Source of the DNA: Mesorhizobium sp. B2-8-5
GTDB taxonomy: Bacteria > Pseudomonadota > Alphaproteobacteria > Rhizobiales > Rhizobiaceae
Direction of reading: 5' to 3'
DNA: 64,000 bases
NCBI RefSeq assembly: GCF_006440675.2
Contig: NZ_CP083951.1
Coordinates: 4,745,501 to 4,809,500, forward strand
In this document: one piece after another, positions 63,500-64,000 of the stretch
Layout: the number at the start of each line of letters is the position of its first letter
How positions within the stretch are numbered: position 1 is the stretch's first letter
The notes under the pieces: model-generated
The model's database searches: none
What the model was told of the DNA's origin: nothing
What the model saw: the letters and a program-made list of their open reading frames with translations, nothing else
Position numbers and translations under genes: made by a program

Positions 63500-64000
63500 A
63501 TGTCAACATGGATTCGTCATGCGAGGATCGACCCGGTGAAACTCACGCGTCTCAGCGACATACGCCGCAAGGAGCTGCGGCAGGCGGCCTTCGCCGTTCT
63601 GGAGCGCGAAGGCATCGCCGGCGCGACGCTGGAAAAGGTCGCGGCCCAGGCCGGCGCGTCGAAGGGCATCGTGCTGCATTATTTCCGCAACAAGCAGGAG
63701 CTGTTCGAGCACGCCATGCGCGAGGCCAACGCCGTGCTCTGTCACGCGGTGGTCGCCAGGCTTCAGCGGGCGCGGACGCCGATGGAACGGCTGGATGCGG
63801 TGATCGAAGGCAATTTCGAGGAGCATTTGTTCCTGCCGCCGCTCTGCCATGCCTGGCTGTCACTCTGCGCCGAGGTGCCGCGCGACGAGAAATTGGCACG
63901 TATCCAGAAGGTGATCCACGCGCGCATGCGTTCGAACCTTTTATCCGGCCTGCGCGGCCTCGCTGCGCCGGAACTGGCCGAGGAGATCGTGCTTGGCGTC
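63500..64000 (+). CDS. betI: Transcriptional repressor BetI, 3' end beyond window
   Basis: 167 residues are visible and the gene runs off the right edge. HTH: LSDIRRKELRQAAFAVLERE, then LEKVAAQAGASKGIVLHYFR followed by NKQELFEHAMRE, which is the BetI signature (SKGIVLHYF). BetI represses choline-to-betaine genes until choline is present. The ATG at 63500 with GAGCGGACGAAA before it gives the longer form; a GTG at 63536 is the alternative. betB/betA would be expected to follow outside the window. Confidence 0.92.
   Translation, partial: MSTWIRHARIDPVKLTRLSDIRRKELRQAAFAVLEREGIAGATLEKVAAQAGASKGIVLHYFRNKQELFEHAMREANAVLCHAVVARLQRARTPMERLDAVIEGNFEEHLFLPPLCHAWLSLCAEVPRDEKLARIQKVIHARMRSNLLSGLRGLAAPELAEEIVLGV

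Overview
The window looks like chromosome of a Mesorhizobium-type rhizobium (Hyphomicrobiales, Phyllobacteriaceae). This is inferred from high GC, a CIRCE-controlled groESL, rhizobial-type palindromic intergenic repeats, a BetI/ChoX choline module, and the neighbourhood M16 peptidases - rsmD - pseudouridine synthase - tadA - lipoprotein - ileS - ribF - HAD phosphatase. No rRNA, tRNA or CRISPR array was recognised.

Layout. 1-8.9 kb: housekeeping block, mostly minus strand (two M16 peptidases, rsmD, an rluB-like gene with long repetitive tails, tadA on plus, a lipoprotein, ileS). 8.9-19.1 kb: apparently accessory DNA between ileS and ribF (OmpV-like porin, secreted phosphoesterase, four glycosyltransferase-type genes plus a remnant, small membrane proteins, and a complete IS5/IS427-type element abutting the ribF stop codon). 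19.1-21 kb: ribF and a HAD phosphatase. 21.3-25.6 kb: two tandem TadG-like von Willebrand proteins. 25.6-31.5 kb: LysE exporter, DUF2189 membrane protein, CAP lipoprotein and an emrRAB-like efflux operon whose emrA-emrB gap holds a bipartite repeat and a well-folded RNA candidate. 31.6-35.8 kb: a cdsA-like remnant and a vitamin B12 uptake operon (DUF1636 - btuD - btuF - btuC) under a cobalamin riboswitch. 36-46 kb: regulators, a three-gene operon of unknown substrate (MFS - lactone-oxidase-type flavoprotein - DSD1-type PLP enzyme), a LysR/SDR pair, an ATP-grasp protein and a methyltransferase. 46.2-48.4 kb: groES-groEL. 49-54.5 kb: electrophile/oxidant-type genes (TetR, MDR reductase, two OsmC, SnoaL-like, GFA, AraC) and a second LysE exporter. 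54.8-64 kb: small conserved genes, a frameshifted SDR, GST, CsbD, a Tat metallophosphoesterase, a TetR/NIPSNAP pair, and choline uptake (choX with an alpha/beta hydrolase and divergent betI, which runs off the window).

The most unusual observation concerns a palindromic repeat. A bipartite two-hairpin intergenic element of about 105-118 bp occurs four times. One copy lies inside the 5' part of the DUF1636 gene, in frame, between the cobalamin riboswitch and the rest of the operon. Removing 102 nt restores a continuous short N-terminus, so the element seems to have become 34 codons of protein. A second repeat type appears to supply the C-terminus of a YkgJ-family protein, and the IS element sits exactly at the junction of another repeat copy and the ribF stop codon. 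Other points are a 10.5-copy 7-bp tandem repeat, two one-nucleotide frameshifts, and a duplicated groEL 3' tail with a hairpin spanning the stop codon.
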